Counted from the first letter of the stretch, positions 20,430 to 30,819 are shown. The stretch: DNA of 64,000 nucleotides from Azorinus chamasolen (GCA_963576725.1 OY755237.1:62532979-62596978); one strand, 5' to 3'. Notes: generated by a model not told the origin, from the sequence alone. Numbers and translations: made by a program.

Positions 20430-20467
20430 GCAAATACACAACTGTTTCTTATCTACGGAAATTACAT

Positions 20468-20672
20468 TACAGTAAAACCTCTCTATAACGGCCGCTAAAT
20501 TACATCAATTACTCGTATTTTGTATTAAAGGCAGGTGGGCAAGGTGAAAGTAAAACAGAACGCTCCTATAGGAGCGTTCTGTTTTACTTTCACCTTGCTT
20601 TAAGCAACCACCTGCCCTAAATACCAACTAATTAACATAATTTAGTGGCCGTTTTAGAGAGGTTTTACATTA
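20468..20672 (+). mobile_element. TA-D MITE (205 bp)
   Basis: TACAGTAAAACCTCTC to GAGAGGTTTTACATTA. The left palindrome arm lost about 10 bp (GGTGGGCAAGG in place of GGTGGCTGCTTAAAGCAAGG). Confidence 0.92.
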
Positions 20673-21075
20673 TAACGCTTCACCTGTTGTATAATGACTT
20701 TTGCTTGAAATACAGCCTGTTGTGGTTCGTATCTTTCTTTTATCGTTCAAGCTTTTGAGAAACAACTGGCCGACTGCCAGATAGTTTGGCTTCTGATCAG
20801 ACTGCACGTTACTCGATGTCACAACTGATCCCAACCTGTTTGTAAATGCGAGTTTGATCGATATTAGTAGTAGAAGAGTTAGCATTTACAAACAATATTA
20901 ATCTGTTTATATATCTGGCGGGTTTTGTCTCAATGTTTATAGCCTTTCATGGATTTTATTTATATGCATGTTTATTGCACTCGTCCAGATGCATGTATCG
21001 ACACGTGAAACATGTTTCGCGCCGACTCATCGTTTAAGTTCGAATATAGCATCGTTTATCAGTTATTTGGCATAT
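20673..21075. other. Spacer with worn TTAA-H hairpin
   Basis: H-type arms at about 20745-20860 (CTGCCAGATAGTTTGG and CCCAACCTGTTTG). Otherwise nothing recognised. Confidence 0.5.
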
Positions 21076-21350
21076 CTAACCCTTTACTCTATGAATATTC
21101 ATGTTAGGAATAATGATGTCATTAACATTAATAAAGTTTTTAAATAAGTTTTAGATAAGTTGTTAATTAAATTGTTAATATGGCATATTTACACAAGACA
21201 TTTTTACTCAAGCAGAAACCATATCTATATATCTATATTATTCCATAAGCAAACAGAGAAGATCCTGATCAGACGGCTCCTGTAGGAGGCGTCTGATCTG
21301 GGTCTACTTTATTTGCAAAGGCATAGAAAGGCGTATTTATGGAGGAAATG
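21076..21350 (-). mobile_element. TTAA-A MITE, extended (about 275 bp)
   Basis: CTAACCCTTTACTCTATGAA to ATGGAGGAAATGG. The shoulder has about 25 bp extra A/T-rich sequence. The palindrome is at 21248-21317. Confidence 0.85.
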
Positions 21351-21499
21351 GCAAAGTCAACAGTTTGTATCTGAGATAGCTGGCTAATTTATTACCCCAA
21401 AACGGGTGCTTAGTGAATAAGGTTCAGTTACACTTTACAAACAATCGCCATTAACACTTGAGCTCAAGATACGCTTTTTACGAATTTGCAAATCGCACA

Positions 21500-21605
21500 T
21501 TAACCCTTGTAATCATAAATACGCTTTCTACACCTTTGCAAACATAGTAGACCCAGATCAAAACCTCTTTTAGGAGCTGTCTGATCGAAGTTTTGTTATG
21601 TTTGT
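21500..21605 (+). mobile_element. TTAA-A MITE, left part
   Basis: TTAACCCTTGTAATCATAAA and a worn palindrome to about 21600. It stops where TA-F begins. Confidence 0.7.
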
Positions 21606-21612
21606 TGATGAA

Positions 21613-21992
21613 ATATACAGCGGAACCTGTCTTAACCCATTACCTCATAGGCTATTTTTAGATACAAACCCTTTGAATAAATCTACCGAAAAGGAGTATT
21701 AACTGGAGAAAGGGAAACTTTAAGAATTTTGCAGTTTGAAACCATTGTGATAAATAGAGCATTTGTTCCTATAGGAGCAAATTCTCTATTTATCACAATG
21801 ATTTCAACTACATGTAGTGACTTTTACAGAGTCGTCAAAAGTCGTTAATATGAGGGAATGGGTTAAGCGGCCATCAAAAACAGGTCTCATTATGGATCTA
21901 TAAGGCAGGCGGTAGCTTACTGCAGGTGAAAGATAATGCAGAAAGCTATTACATTTGCCCCACATTAAGCAATCACCAGCTTTTTTAAGACT
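21613..21992 (+). mobile_element. TA-F MITE interrupted by TTAA-B
   Basis: Left tip TACAGCGGAACCTGTCTTAA, then B, then GCGGCCATCAAAAACAGG onward through a worn hairpin to TTTTTTAAGACTTCATG, where it fuses into family A sequence. Its right TIR is lost. Confidence 0.85.
21632..21866 (+). mobile_element. TTAA-B MITE, nested in TA-F (235 bp)
   Basis: TTAACCCATTACCTCATA to GAGGGAATGGGTTAA. Removing it and one TTAA restores the F sequence CTGTCTTAAGCGGCC, which intact copies of F show (for example at 33120). This proves TTAA duplication. Confidence 0.95.
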
Positions 21993-22216
21993 TCATGTAA
22001 GAAATAATGACATCATGAATATCATATAGTTTATTTTATTTTGACACCTGAACACAGGGATGTTTGGTAATGGCAAAAACTGTAGAATCATATCTATATT
22101 ATATCATAAGCAAACAGAGCAGACCCTGATCAGACGGTTACTATAGGAGCCGTCTGAACTGGGTCTTTTCTGTTTGCAAAGGCATAGAAATGCGTATTTA
22201 TGAAGTAAAGGGTTAG
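21990..22216 (-). mobile_element. TTAA-A MITE lacking left tip
   Basis: CATGTAAGAAATAATGACAT through the palindrome (22110-22173) to AAGTAAAGGGTTAG. Confidence 0.85.
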
Positions 22217-22539
22217 ATCTAAAACTCTTGAACACGGAATGGAATTTGTCTGTCATGAATATTCATTAGATAAAGGTTTACCTTTGAGTGAAGACCCTCG
22301 GTGAAGTGGGGGACACATTAAATGCTCTGACGTTTACCCACCAGTGCCTGTATTTTGAATGAAACAATGTTTTAATGTAATATTGTTACATGTACGTCGG
22401 AGGCATTGTCTAATCGTGCAGGAGAACAGATATAAGAAACAGATTGATGAATATCAGTGCAATAAATGATTCTCCTATTCGAGATAAAAACATCTTCTAG
22501 CCAGATGACACATCTGTGTATTCTGTCCCTTCAAATGAG
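22217..22539. other. Spacer
   Basis: Only a short family A tip-like sequence (CATGAATATTCATTAGATAA, about 22244-22263) is recognised. Confidence 0.5.
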
Positions 22540-22735
22540 TTAACCTTTTCCTACATATAAACGTGTTTACACGCATTTGCAAACAAAGCAGACCCAGATC
22601 AGACGGATCGTACAGGAGCCGTCTGACCAGGATCTGCTCTGTTTGCTTACAGGTGGTAGCTTAATGCATCACCTTTGTGAGCTTTCTGTATTACTTTTGC
22701 CCAGCATGAAACAACCGCCTGCTTTTACAGACACG
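22540..22735 (+). mobile_element. TTAA-A left half fused to TA-F hairpin
   Basis: A tip and palindrome (to about 22648) run directly into GGTGGTAGCTTAATGCATCA and the matching arm TTTTGCCCAGCATGAAACAA of family F. The junction is within TGCTTACAGGTGG. Confidence 0.78.
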
Positions 22736-22833
22736 ACGTCAACCATTTTCGTGCTAAAAACATTATGTAGGCCTATGCCAAACCTGATCTGTTGCATGTT
22801 TACTGTTTTTCTGATTCGTACAAGCGTTCAAGA

Positions 22834-23060
22834 GTAACTTTCCTCCATAAATATGCCTTTCTGCGCCTTTGTAAAAATAACCCTTTGAAACCATTGTGAT
22901 AAATAGAGCATTGGCTAATATAGGAGCAATTGCTCTATTTATCACAATGGTTTCAAACTACAAAATTCTAAAATTTTCCTTTTCTCTAATTAATACTCAT
23001 TTTCTGTAGATTTATTCAAAGTGGTTGAATCTAGAAATAGCCTGTGGGGGAATGGGTTAA
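22834..23060 (-). mobile_element. TTAA-B MITE with an A-like left end
   Basis: The left end TTTCCTCCATAAATATGCC, then TTTCTGCGCCTTTG, is A-like. From about 22882 on, the element is B (palindrome 22886-22953) and ends GGGGGAATGGGTTAA. It has the same A/B junction type as 2229-2583, so a hybrid subfamily exists. Confidence 0.85.
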
Positions 23061-23065
23061 CCGAA

Positions 23066-23145
23066 TGTCAAACAGCTTGGCGCCTGATGAGACGCCAAGT
23101 CACTCGGCGTCTCATCTGGATCCAAGCTGTTTTCAAATGCGAGTC
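23066..23145. mobile_element. TTAA-H hairpin
   Basis: CAAACAGCTTGGCGCCTGAT pairs with GGATCCAAGCTGTTTTC around GACGCCAAGTCACTCGGCGTC. Confidence 0.75.
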
Positions 23146-23162
23146 AGGCCGCGCTGAGCAGT

Positions 23163-23412
23163 TTAACCCTTCGCTTGCTTTTCACGTCAATATATCTACC
23201 TGTAAATAGTGAAGACCCAGATGAGACAGCTCCTGCAGGAGCTGTCTCATCAGGGTCTGCACTATTTACCAGTTGATTGTGCAACCAGTGCACTCCACAG
23301 CAGTGATTGCACAGCGAAATACTTGCACACAGTGAATATATATGTAATTATACAACAGGGCATGGGTAAAGAAGGAGAAATGTATTTTAAAATTCAGCAA
23401 GCGAAGGGTTAA
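23163..23412 (+). mobile_element. TTAA-C MITE, full length (250 bp)
   Basis: TTAACCCTTCGCTTGC to AGCGAAGGGTTAA, directly followed by GGGTTAA. Arms pair fully except for the conserved mismatch. Confidence 0.95.
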
Positions 23413-23814
23413 GGGTTAATGAAATACGTGGTCAGATTATCGAGACTCTACTGTGCTAGGGCATACTACATTCTAATCACGGGTGACAAAGACCTAGTAG
23501 GACCGGAATGTTAGATAAGAGTTTTCATAACATTAATAATATATCAATTCTCACCCAGGAAAGTGTAAGTACTTATTACTAAATACTGGGGAGATTTTAC
23601 CCTTTTTGTGCTACTTACGACAAGACTGGCGTATGAAATTAGATTGGATACAAGCTATTTGTTAAATGACCAAATTGGTATTTCTTTAAAATAAATGAAT
23701 TACAACGAAACTTGCACAAAATGGCATTCACTTTCTTATAGTCTAACTCTTATTTAAAACACTTTACGGTAATAAAAACAGAATCGATATCATTATACTG
23801 GCATTTACAGACCG
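23413..23814. other. Non-repetitive spacer
   Basis: No gene or repeat recognised. Confidence 0.5.
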
Positions 23815-24007
23815 TTAACCCTTATTAGCTATTTTTAGATCCAACCTCTTTGAATAAAAATAACAAACTGGAATATTTACTAAAGAAAGGGGCAAATTTG
23901 GGATTGTGTAGTTCTGAAACCATTGTGATAAATAGATTTATCGCAATGGTTTCAAAAAGTGACTTCTACGGATGCGTCAAAAGGCGTCAATATGAGGTAA
24001 TAGGTTA
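23815..24007 (+). mobile_element. TTAA-B MITE with collapsed hairpin (193 bp)
   Basis: TTAACCCTTATTAGC to GAGGTAATAGGTTAT. The centre of the palindrome is deleted: ACCATTGTGATAAATAGA joins TTTATCGCAATGGT. Confidence 0.85.
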
Positions 24008-24014
24008 TGCTGAA

Positions 24015-24115
24015 AAAATAGTTTGGATCTTGAAGAGACGCCAACTTGTTCGGTGGCTCGCCAGGAACAAAGATGTTTGCAAATGCCACCCAGGTCCCGC
24101 TTAGCATCAAAAGGG
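24015..24115. mobile_element. TTAA-H hairpin, worn
   Basis: AGTTTGGATCTTGAAGAGAC and GATGTTTGCAAATGCCACCC with a decayed centre. Confidence 0.55.
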
Positions 24116-24132
24116 TTAACACATGTTGTGGG

Positions 24133-24344
24133 TTAACCCTTAAAGAGCTGAATCTTCAGATGGACTATTCCAAATTGAAAAAGGTCAAGCTTATGACGGA
24201 TATTTAGGGATTTTTCTAAAGAAAAGTATAACATGACAAACAGTGCAGATCCTGATGAGAGAGCTCCTCTATGAACCCTCTCATCAGGGTCTACACTGTT
24301 TGCTGAGATCATGTGTGACTCATGTCCCGCAATGTAACGGTTAA
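24133..24344 (-). mobile_element. TTAA-G MITE (212 bp)
   Basis: TTAACCCTTAAAGAGC to CCCGCAATGTAACGGTTAA. Palindrome ACAAACAGTGCAGATCCTGA...ACACTGTTTG at 24239-24302. Confidence 0.9.
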
Positions 24345-24615
24345 GTCTCTTTTCATTCCATAGGCCTATGATTGATTATTACCACAGCAAAAATAATATT
24401 GAAAAGTTTCTCCCCCGGATTGCCCGATCTTTAACATGCGGAATCAAATATCGTCATCTAAACGACCCGCCTCACGTTTGAAAATATAAGTATGATTCTC
24501 TTTTTTCTACAAAACACAATTTATGTGTCATCTTGGACATGATGCAGGAATTTTATTTTTCAAAATCACAATTGTTCGTAATAGAGATACAATGTAATAA
24601 ATGGGCCATTTACTG
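24345..24615. other. Non-repetitive spacer
   Basis: No gene or repeat recognised. Confidence 0.45.
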
Positions 24616-24929
24616 TACTAAGAAGCCTTTTAACGCTTTTGGAAACAGAGTAGACTCAGATCATACAGTTCCTGTGGGGAATGACTGACAAGGGTATGCT
24701 CTGTTTGCTTATAAAACATTACAAATATTATGCAACAGTTTATTTCATGATTAAATATTCCTTTGTTCATATCGAGGGTTTGGCGCAAAACTATTGTAAC
24801 TCCTTCACAAAGTGAAGGAGTTACAATAGTTTTGCACCAAGCCCTCGATATGTCATTATGAATAATTAGTTGATTATTATTCATAAATTCTTTATTTCTT
24901 ACTAGAATATCTCAGGGAGTAAAGGGTAA
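24616..24929 (+). mobile_element. TTAA-A MITE split by hairpin P
   Basis: Worn left tip (AGCCTTTTAACGC), palindrome at about 24640-24709, shoulder to CTTTGTTCATAT, hairpin P, then ATATGTCATTATGAATAATT to CAGGGAGTAAAGGGTAAA. Confidence 0.85.
24773..24847. mobile_element. HP-P: minimal 75-bp hairpin insert
   Basis: The element is almost nothing but two 36-bp arms (CGAGGGTTTGGCGCAAAAC... and complement) around AAA, with two mismatches. It interrupts family A and is flanked by ATAT at 24769-24772 and 24848-24851. Uninterrupted A copies read TTCATATG once. The superfamily is unknown. Confidence 0.92.
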
Positions 24930-25171
24930 ACCCTTTCCCTCTTATAAACGCATTTTCACGCATTTGCAAACAGAGTAGACCCAGATCAGACGGCTCCTAT
25001 AGGACGATCAGGGTCTATTCTGTTTGGGTATGACATGATATAAATCTGATTCTACAGATTTTATCAAAGCAAAACGTTTCCTTGAACAATTCACATTATT
25101 TAAAAAATCAGCTTATAATTATTCATGATGTCATTATTTCTTTCTTGAATATTGAACAGGGAAAGGGTTAA
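24926..25171 (+). mobile_element. TTAA-A MITE (246 bp), abutting its neighbour
   Basis: The left CCCTTTCCCTC follows the right GGG of the previous A copy across a single shared TAAA. Right end ACAGGGAAAGGGTTAA. Part of the right palindrome arm is deleted (TATAGGACGATCAGG). Confidence 0.9.
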
Positions 25172-25385
25172 TAACACATTTACGTACAGCATGCCTCAGG
25201 TGTAAAATACGAGAGCCATTCAGTTTGTATAATCCTTCAATCACATGCTGTTCAACACACATAACTAGTGTCACAACGTGCTATTTATTTCTAAAACTTA
25301 TTCAAACTTTTACAAATCTAACTTACGGTTTTTTAGTTAAAACCTACTAGGTCACTAGGCTACCTTCATCATCCTGTTACTCAGT

Positions 25386-25978
25386 TTCGACCACAAACTT
25401 CTGACATTGTAGTTTACCTATTGTCAATGGTGAGTTGTAGTTTACTTACTTCCCAGGATGAGTTGTAGTTTACCTATTGCCCAGGTCGAGTTGCAGTTTA
25501 CCTATTGTCCGGGGCTAGTTGTACCTTACCTACTGCCCAGGGTGAGTTGTAGTTTACCTATTGCCCGTGGCAATTTGCAGTTTACCCATTGTCCAGGGTG
25601 AGTTGTAGTTTACCTACTGCCCAGGGTGACTTGTAGTTTACCTACTGTCCAGGGTAAGTTGTAGTTTACCTACTGCCAAAGGTGAGTTGTAGTTTACCTA
25701 TTGTGCAGGGCGAGTTGCAGTTTACATATTGTCCAGGGCGAGTTGTAGTTTACCTACTGCCCAGGGTGAGTTGTAGTTTACCTATTGCCCAGGGTGAGTT
25801 GTAGTTTACCTACTGCCCATGGTGAGTTGTAGTTTACATATTGCACAGGGTGAGTTGTAGTTTGCATATTGTCCAGGGTGAGTAGTACAATGTAGTTTAC
25901 ATATTGCACAGGGTGAGTTGTAGTTTACCTATTGCCCTATTGCACAGGGTGAGCTATAGTTTACCTACTGTCCATACA
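25386..25978. repeat. 28-bp minisatellite, about 20 copies
   Basis: The unit is near GTTGTAGTTTACCTAYTG followed by YCCAGGGTGA. Copies vary at a few positions, and a few are shortened near 25880 and 25940. No frame stays open across it. Confidence 0.95.
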
Positions 25979-26167
25979 TCGACGGTCCGATCGTCCGTCA
26001 ACAATAAATTCAAATTAATTAAAAACTACTGCATTGAAGTTCCTTAGCTGTGCATGGGTTTGTCTTAGAAATGACCCACTACACCACACATGGTATTGGC
26101 TTCCATGATGGGTACAGCAATCAACATAATCATTCACTGGTACCAACCATTGACATCGTTAGGTTCA

Positions 26168-26238
26168 GGAAACAGTACATGGCCCTGATCGGAAGGCTCC
26201 TTCAGGAGCCATCATATCTGGGTCTACATCGTTTGACT
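26168..26238. mobile_element. A/G-type palindrome without ends
   Basis: GGCCCTGATCGGAAGGCTCC pairs with GGAGCCATCATATCTGGGTC. The surrounding 26050-26280 frame is an artefact of it. Confidence 0.6.
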
Positions 26239-26399
26239 ATGTCCTTTGTAAGGGACACTGTGAACAAATGGGGTAAATAGAGAAAGATTACTTTATAAGT
26301 TTTCATGTCTCAGATTTGTACGTTTTGTACACACATAAAACGATATGACAAAACATGCTCAATTTGAAATATTAATGTTGTTTTCAGGTTTTGTTCGGC

Positions 26400-26903
26400 A
26401 TTAACTCTTTACTCTGTATATACCCTTGCGAACGGAGAAGCCTAAATTAGATTGCTCGTTTGATACAAAATTAGATAAGACAGGATTAGATACATGTACA
26501 AATATACAATTTATTTAAAGTCGGTAAGACAATCAACACACAGCATACGCACTCAGGAGCTTTGGAACCGAATGTAGAAGCCGTATGGTAATGATCTGTG
26601 TCCATGCTTTTAAAGCTTTTTAGTTGAGTCTGAGTTTGTTCTCAAGCTTTTGATTTGTCAGATTTGAGCCAAAGGCTCAAATCTGACCAATCAAAAGCTT
26701 GAGAACGAATTCAGACTCAACTAAAATGTTTTATAAGCATGGATACAGGTCTGTTTACATGTACGTATGGGACAATGTAGATCTGAGTCGATAGTTTCTG
26801 CCATGACCAAACCTGCATGTGTTCATATGAAAATCGAAAAAAAATCATCTATTTGATATTCATGGAGTTATATTTTGTTATATGAATATTTATTAGGTCA
26901 AGG
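26400..26903 (+). mobile_element. TTAA-A MITE remnant split by HP-J
   Basis: A-like tip ATTAACTCTTTACTCTG at 26400 and later shoulder GATAGTTTCTGCCATGACCA to TTAGGTCAAGGG. The hairpin of A is gone; HP-J lies between. Confidence 0.6.
26596..26748. mobile_element. HP-J hairpin element (153 bp)
   Basis: CTGTGTCCATGCTT and its near-complement AAGCATGGATACAG at the ends. Hairpin centre GAGCCAAAGGCTC. It lacks the 30-bp arm duplication seen at 14044. Confidence 0.88.
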
Positions 26904-27057
26904 GTTTATATGCTCTAGATTGCTGAGCAAAGCACACGCCATTCAGAGTAACTGAAAACGTGTTTGTCAGTTTAATAGAACAGATCATATCTTTATTTAT
27001 GGACCTCATGGCAAAACAAACCTACAAATACATTTAAATCATCTTCTGACTTGTTAG

Positions 27058-27260
27058 TACAGTAAAATCCTTCTAAAGGGACCACCAATAAAGAGGTCTA
27101 GTTCTAGGTATTAAAGACGGATGGTAGCTAAAAGCAGGGCGAATGTTATGCAGGAAGCTTTTACATGAGTTATCTACATTACTTAAGCCCTGCATTAAGC
27201 AACTGCATGCTTTTGAAGACACTTAAGTTCATATGAATGACTTAGAGGGTTTTTACTGTT
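27058..27260 (+). mobile_element. TA-F MITE, worn (203 bp)
   Basis: TACAGTAAAATCCTTC to GAGGGTTTTTACTGT. The hairpin has many unpaired changes. Confidence 0.8.
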
Positions 27261-27377
27261 CAATGGAGTTCATAAGTAATCCGGGGATATTGAACCGGCA
27301 ATGTGTAAAAAGGCGAAGTTAAACCCACACATTTTCCAATCCTTTCAACACTATGGATACATTTGTGACGAGACTTG

Positions 27378-27450
27378 CAAAAGATTTGGGTCCAGATAAT
27401 ACACTGAGCAACTTGGTATCTCACCAAGGTCCAAACTGTTTGACACTAAG
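27378..27450. mobile_element. TTAA-H hairpin, worn
   Basis: GATTTGGGTCCAGATAATAC and AAGGTCCAAACTGTTTGACA. Confidence 0.6.
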
Positions 27451-27515
27451 ATACTGTACAGAGGTCAAGATAAGATGCGTAAATTAAACCATTTTTAAGA
27501 ATAACTTCTTTATTT

Positions 27516-27604
27516 CTCCACCAAACCCTATCATGTGACCACTCTTTAGAATCGTCTCTTCGAGACGATTCTAAAGAGTGGTCACATCATAGGGTTTGGT
27601 GGAG
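27516..27604. mobile_element. HP-K hairpin, nearly perfect (89 bp)
   Basis: Arms of 43 bp (CTCCACCAAACCCTAT... and complement) around TTC, with a single mismatch. The right flank GAATGACGATTATAGTATTT is shared with other K copies, so the mobile unit is longer than the hairpin. Confidence 0.93.
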
Positions 27605-27694
27605 GAATGACGATTATAGTATTTGGGTACGAACCTTTGTCTGTAGCTCTGCAGTCATTACGTCAACGAATCATACATGTACAAGTATAACAAT

Positions 27695-27795
27695 ATGTCG
27701 AGATGATTCTGTAGAGTGGTCACAACATAGGGTTTGGTAGAGTAATCAGGATTTTAGTATTTGAGTACGCACATTATTATGTTGCTCTGCTTGCC
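27695..27795. mobile_element. HP-K right arm and flank only
   Basis: GAGTGGTCACAACATAGGG, then the family flank with ATTTGAGTACGCAC. No left arm. Confidence 0.7.
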
Positions 27796-28010
27796 TGTAT
27801 GCTGAAAATAATTGGAGGAAAATATGCCTTGAGAACTCTAGTAGACGACAATGTTTGCAGACAACATTTACATAGTGTTGAAAGGATGAACTCTTTTGCT
27901 ACCATTGAATAATCTGTGAGCGTATGTGTACACTGTTTGGATCCAAATCAGACCCCGAATAAATCGAAATATCACCACAGTCCATTATAGCTGTGTAGTA
28001 TTGTTGGTAT

Positions 28011-28126
28011 GTTTTTGCAAGAAAAGGCAAGACATTTAAACAATAAAACTTGCAGCTGAAGACAAAGTTTTTTTGCAAGAAAAGGCAAGACATTTAAACA
28101 ATAAAACTTGCAGTTGAAGACAAAGT
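28011..28126. repeat. 58-bp tandem duplication
   Basis: Two copies (28011-28068, 28069-28126) with GCAAGAAAAGGCAAGACATT; only one clear base difference (AGCTG versus AGTTG) besides poly-T length. Recent. Confidence 0.9.
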
Positions 28127-28312
28127 TTGCAAATGAAAAAGAATCTTATTCTTGGAAGGATTAAGGCAGAAATAATCACAAAACCTAACAGCTGTGTGCC
28201 GTATTGTATAAGACTTCGTTCCCTTTCTGGAGCAAGAGTTTCCAGGAACAGTTCAGTGCAAAAGGTTTGTACATGTAGCTACATCATTTGGTGTTAACAG
28301 TAGATCTTCTCC

Positions 28313-28704
28313 GAAGTCGCCATTCATTTATTGAACAATAGAAGTCTTACAAAGCAGGTGGTAGCTTAATGCAGATCAAATGTAATACAGAAAGCTCCTA
28401 TAGCAGGCTTCGGCATTACTTTTGACCTGTATTAAACTACCACATGCTTTTTAAGACTTCTATTGTTCAATAAATGAATGGCGACTTTTGACGACTCTAT
28501 AAAAGTCACTCTGTGAAACTATTGTGATAAATAGAGCATTTGGCCCTATATGAGCAAATACTCTATTAATCACAATTGTTTCAAACTACAAAATTCTAAA
28601 ATTTTCATTTCCTCTAGATAATGCTCCTTTTCGGTAGATTTATTCAAAGGAGTTGTATCTAAAAATAGCCTATGAGGTAATGGGTTAAGGCAGGTTCTAC
28701 TGTA
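28313..28704 (+). mobile_element. TA-F MITE interrupted by TTAA-B
   Basis: F arms are unusually extended: GTCGCCATTCATTTATTGAA and its complement pair outside the usual hairpin. The right tip AAGGCAGGTTCTACTGTA follows the B insert. Confidence 0.82.
28488..28688 (-). mobile_element. TTAA-B MITE nested in TA-F, left tip deleted
   Basis: TTTTGACGACTCTATAAAAG through the palindrome (about 28512-28576) to GAGGTAATGGGTTAA. The right TTAA lies in the F context CTTAAG..CAGG. Confidence 0.88.
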
Positions 28705-28896
28705 TAAGCATTTACACAAAATACAAATATAACTTCTTCTTCAGCTTGTGTGTTGATTTTTCTGTCAATACTAGTGAAAACTGCATTCAGAGTTATTCTG
28801 GCTCGTCTGTATTCCAATCGTGTGCAAAGGTATTTATCACCAGTTATTTCCATAGTACTGTAATTCCCATCTAAAGCGACCACCGATGATTTGTTA

Positions 28897-29105
28897 TACA
28901 GTAAAACCTCTCTATAACGGCAACTAAATTGTGTTAATTAGTTGGTATATTAGGGCAGGTGGCTGCTTAAAGCAAGGTGAAAGTATAACAGAACGCTCCT
29001 ATAGGAGCGTTCTGTTTTACTTTCACCTTGCTTTAAGCAAGCACCTGCCTTTAACACAAACTATTTGATATAATTTAGTGGCCGTTATAGAGAGGTTTTA
29101 CTGTA
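28897..29105 (+). mobile_element. TA-D MITE, nested (209 bp)
   Basis: TACAGTAAAACCTCTC to GAGAGGTTTTACTGTA. Near-perfect palindrome around CGCTCCTATAGGAGCG. Confidence 0.94.
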
Positions 29106-29191
29106 TGTCTAATCCTACTAACAGAGACAGGTGCTAGCTTAATGTAAGACGACATTTCCACCAATACAACCTATACAATGTAACTTTCGCA

Positions 29192-29421
29192 TTAACCCTT
29201 TCCTTCATATAAACGTGTTTTCAGGCATTGCAAACAGAGTAGACCCAGATCAGCCGTCTGACCAGGGTCTACTCTATTTGCTAATGGAACTATGATAAAT
29301 ATGTTTCTTTAGTTTTTAAAATGGCGATGTTCTACCTTTTATATTTCATTATAACTATTTGGCCATGCATATTCGGTGGGTATTGAAATTTGGACTAAAT
29401 ATAGAACAGTGAAAGGGTTAA
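29192..29421 (+). mobile_element. TTAA-A MITE, second subfamily, nested (230 bp)
   Basis: TTAACCCTTTCCTTCATATA to ACAGTGAAAGGGTTAA. Removing it restores CGCATTAAGCAACCGCC of the F host. Palindrome centre deleted (CCAGATCAGCCGTCTGACC). Confidence 0.92.
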
Positions 29422-29585
29422 GCAACCGCCTTCTTTTAAAAGTCACTATAGTTAATGATTAAGTGATCACTATAGAGGGGTTTGCTGTTGTTGAAACAGT
29501 TTTGCACTCAATTATCGAGACATAAATGAACATTATAGAAGTTATTATGTACCGCATATGTCATTCGGAATGGCAAAAGTGTTCA

Positions 29586-29800
29586 TTAACCCGTTCAGCA
29601 CTGAATATTTAAATGGACTATACCAAAATCAAAACCGGTCAAGCTTACTGTGAATATTCAGGGATGTTTTTAATGAAAAGTATAAACTGAACGAACAGTG
29701 CAGTCCCTGATGAGAGAGCTCCTCTATGAGTCCTCTCATCTGGATCTGCACGGTTTGCAAAGGACATTAGTTACTCGTTTTCCGCACTGAAAAGGGTTAA
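29586..29800 (-). mobile_element. TTAA-G MITE (215 bp)
   Basis: TTAACCCGTTCAGCACTG to CGCACTGAAAAGGGTTAA. Palindrome AACAGTGCAGTCCCTGATGA...GCACGGTTTGC. Confidence 0.9.
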
Positions 29801-30034
29801 TTGTTTTTCATAGTGTTTACATGTAAAATAAATTGCAATTTGCTGCTGTGAAACCAAGTCACGTTTACAGTCATCAGACTTGCATGTATATATACACGCT
29901 GAATCCTGTATCACAAGGAGCTCGTTAGGTATCAAACTGTTTGAATTGGCGTCTCATGTTGAAATAAATTGTTTCACACTATGATTACATTTTTGTGTAG
30001 AAATGTGTGTGGCTATACATTGAACTTTGAAAAT

Positions 30035-30185
30035 GAAAAGACAGTCTCAGAGCTACAGATAAAGATGCGTACCCAAATAATAAAACTCGTTTCTCCACCA
30101 AACCCTACACTGTGACCATTCTTTAGAATCGTCTCATATTGGTCACAGACTATGGTTAATTTGAGAAAATAAAGGAGTATTGTCT
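30035..30185. mobile_element. HP-K element, reverse, hairpin partly collapsed
   Basis: Family flank GATGCGTACCCAAATAATAA, left arm TTTCTCCACCAAACCCTACA, then a shortened right arm (GGTCACAGACTATGG). Confidence 0.75.
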
Positions 30186-30316
30186 GAGTCCTAACATGTT
30201 TGTACAACCATTTTTCTCAGCATGCTAAATGTCAAGTATAAGTTAATACACGGAACAGTGCAGACCTTGATCAGATAATGCCTCTGTGATTTCTCATGAC
30301 CCTTGCTATCCTCGAC

Positions 30317-30460
30317 CTGACTCGCATTTGCAAACGGCTTGGATCAAGACGAGACGTCGGGTAACTCGGCGTCCCACCAGGGTCCAAGATGCTTGGCATT
30401 TGGTCAAAAGTTTTTCAAAAGCTTGATCGAATCGGAAGTCGTCAAGATTGCACTGGATCC
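30317..30460 (+). mobile_element. TTAA-H hairpin and right shoulder
   Basis: GCAAACGGCTTGGATCAAGA, centre GACGTCGGGTAACTCGGCGTC, shoulder AAAAGCTTGATCGAATCGGA. Confidence 0.75.
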
Positions 30461-30517
30461 AATAGACATTATTTGTTTCAGCAGAGCCAGTGTAAATTGA
30501 GTCTGAAACTGTCTGCA

Positions 30518-30767
30518 TACAGTAAAGCCTGATCATAGTGGCCATTCATTTATTGAACATAGGAGTCTAAGGAAGCAAGTGGTTGCTTAATGCAGGGCAA
30601 ATTTAATACAGAAAGCTCCAATAGGTGGTTTAATGCAGGGCAAAGTAATACAGAAAGCTTATAGGAATTTTCTGCAGTACGTTTGACCTGCAATTAAGCT
30701 ACCACCTGCCTTGCAGACCCATAAATAGACCTCGTTTTGATGGTAGCTCAAGACAGGTTCTACAGTA
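30518..30767 (+). mobile_element. TA-F MITE with internal duplication (250 bp)
   Basis: TACAGTAAAGCCTGATC to GACAGGTTCTACAGTA. The left arm motif TTTAATGCAGGGCAAA/CAGAAAGCT occurs twice (about 30590 and 30628). Confidence 0.85.
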
Positions 30768-30816
30768 TGCCATCGTTGATATGTATGAATAGTGTACTAA
30801 CTGTTTATCGTATAGG

Positions 30817-30819
30817 CTC

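Larger units (their letters stand above)
28852..29487 (+). mobile_element. TA-F-like MITE hosting two other MITEs
   Basis: Left tip TACTGTAATTCCCATC, middle GACAGGTGCTAGCTTAATG, right part AAGCAACCGCCTTC to GAGGGGTTTGCTGT. It is split by TA-D at a TA and by TTAA-A at the internal GCATTAAGCAACC. Confidence 0.75.

Noticed and set aside
20211..20441. Two minus-strand frames with a 19-residue repeat (YTFRLG, YVQTW)
   Set aside because: A 19-bp unit without stop codons is open in all phases. Pure minisatellite artefact.
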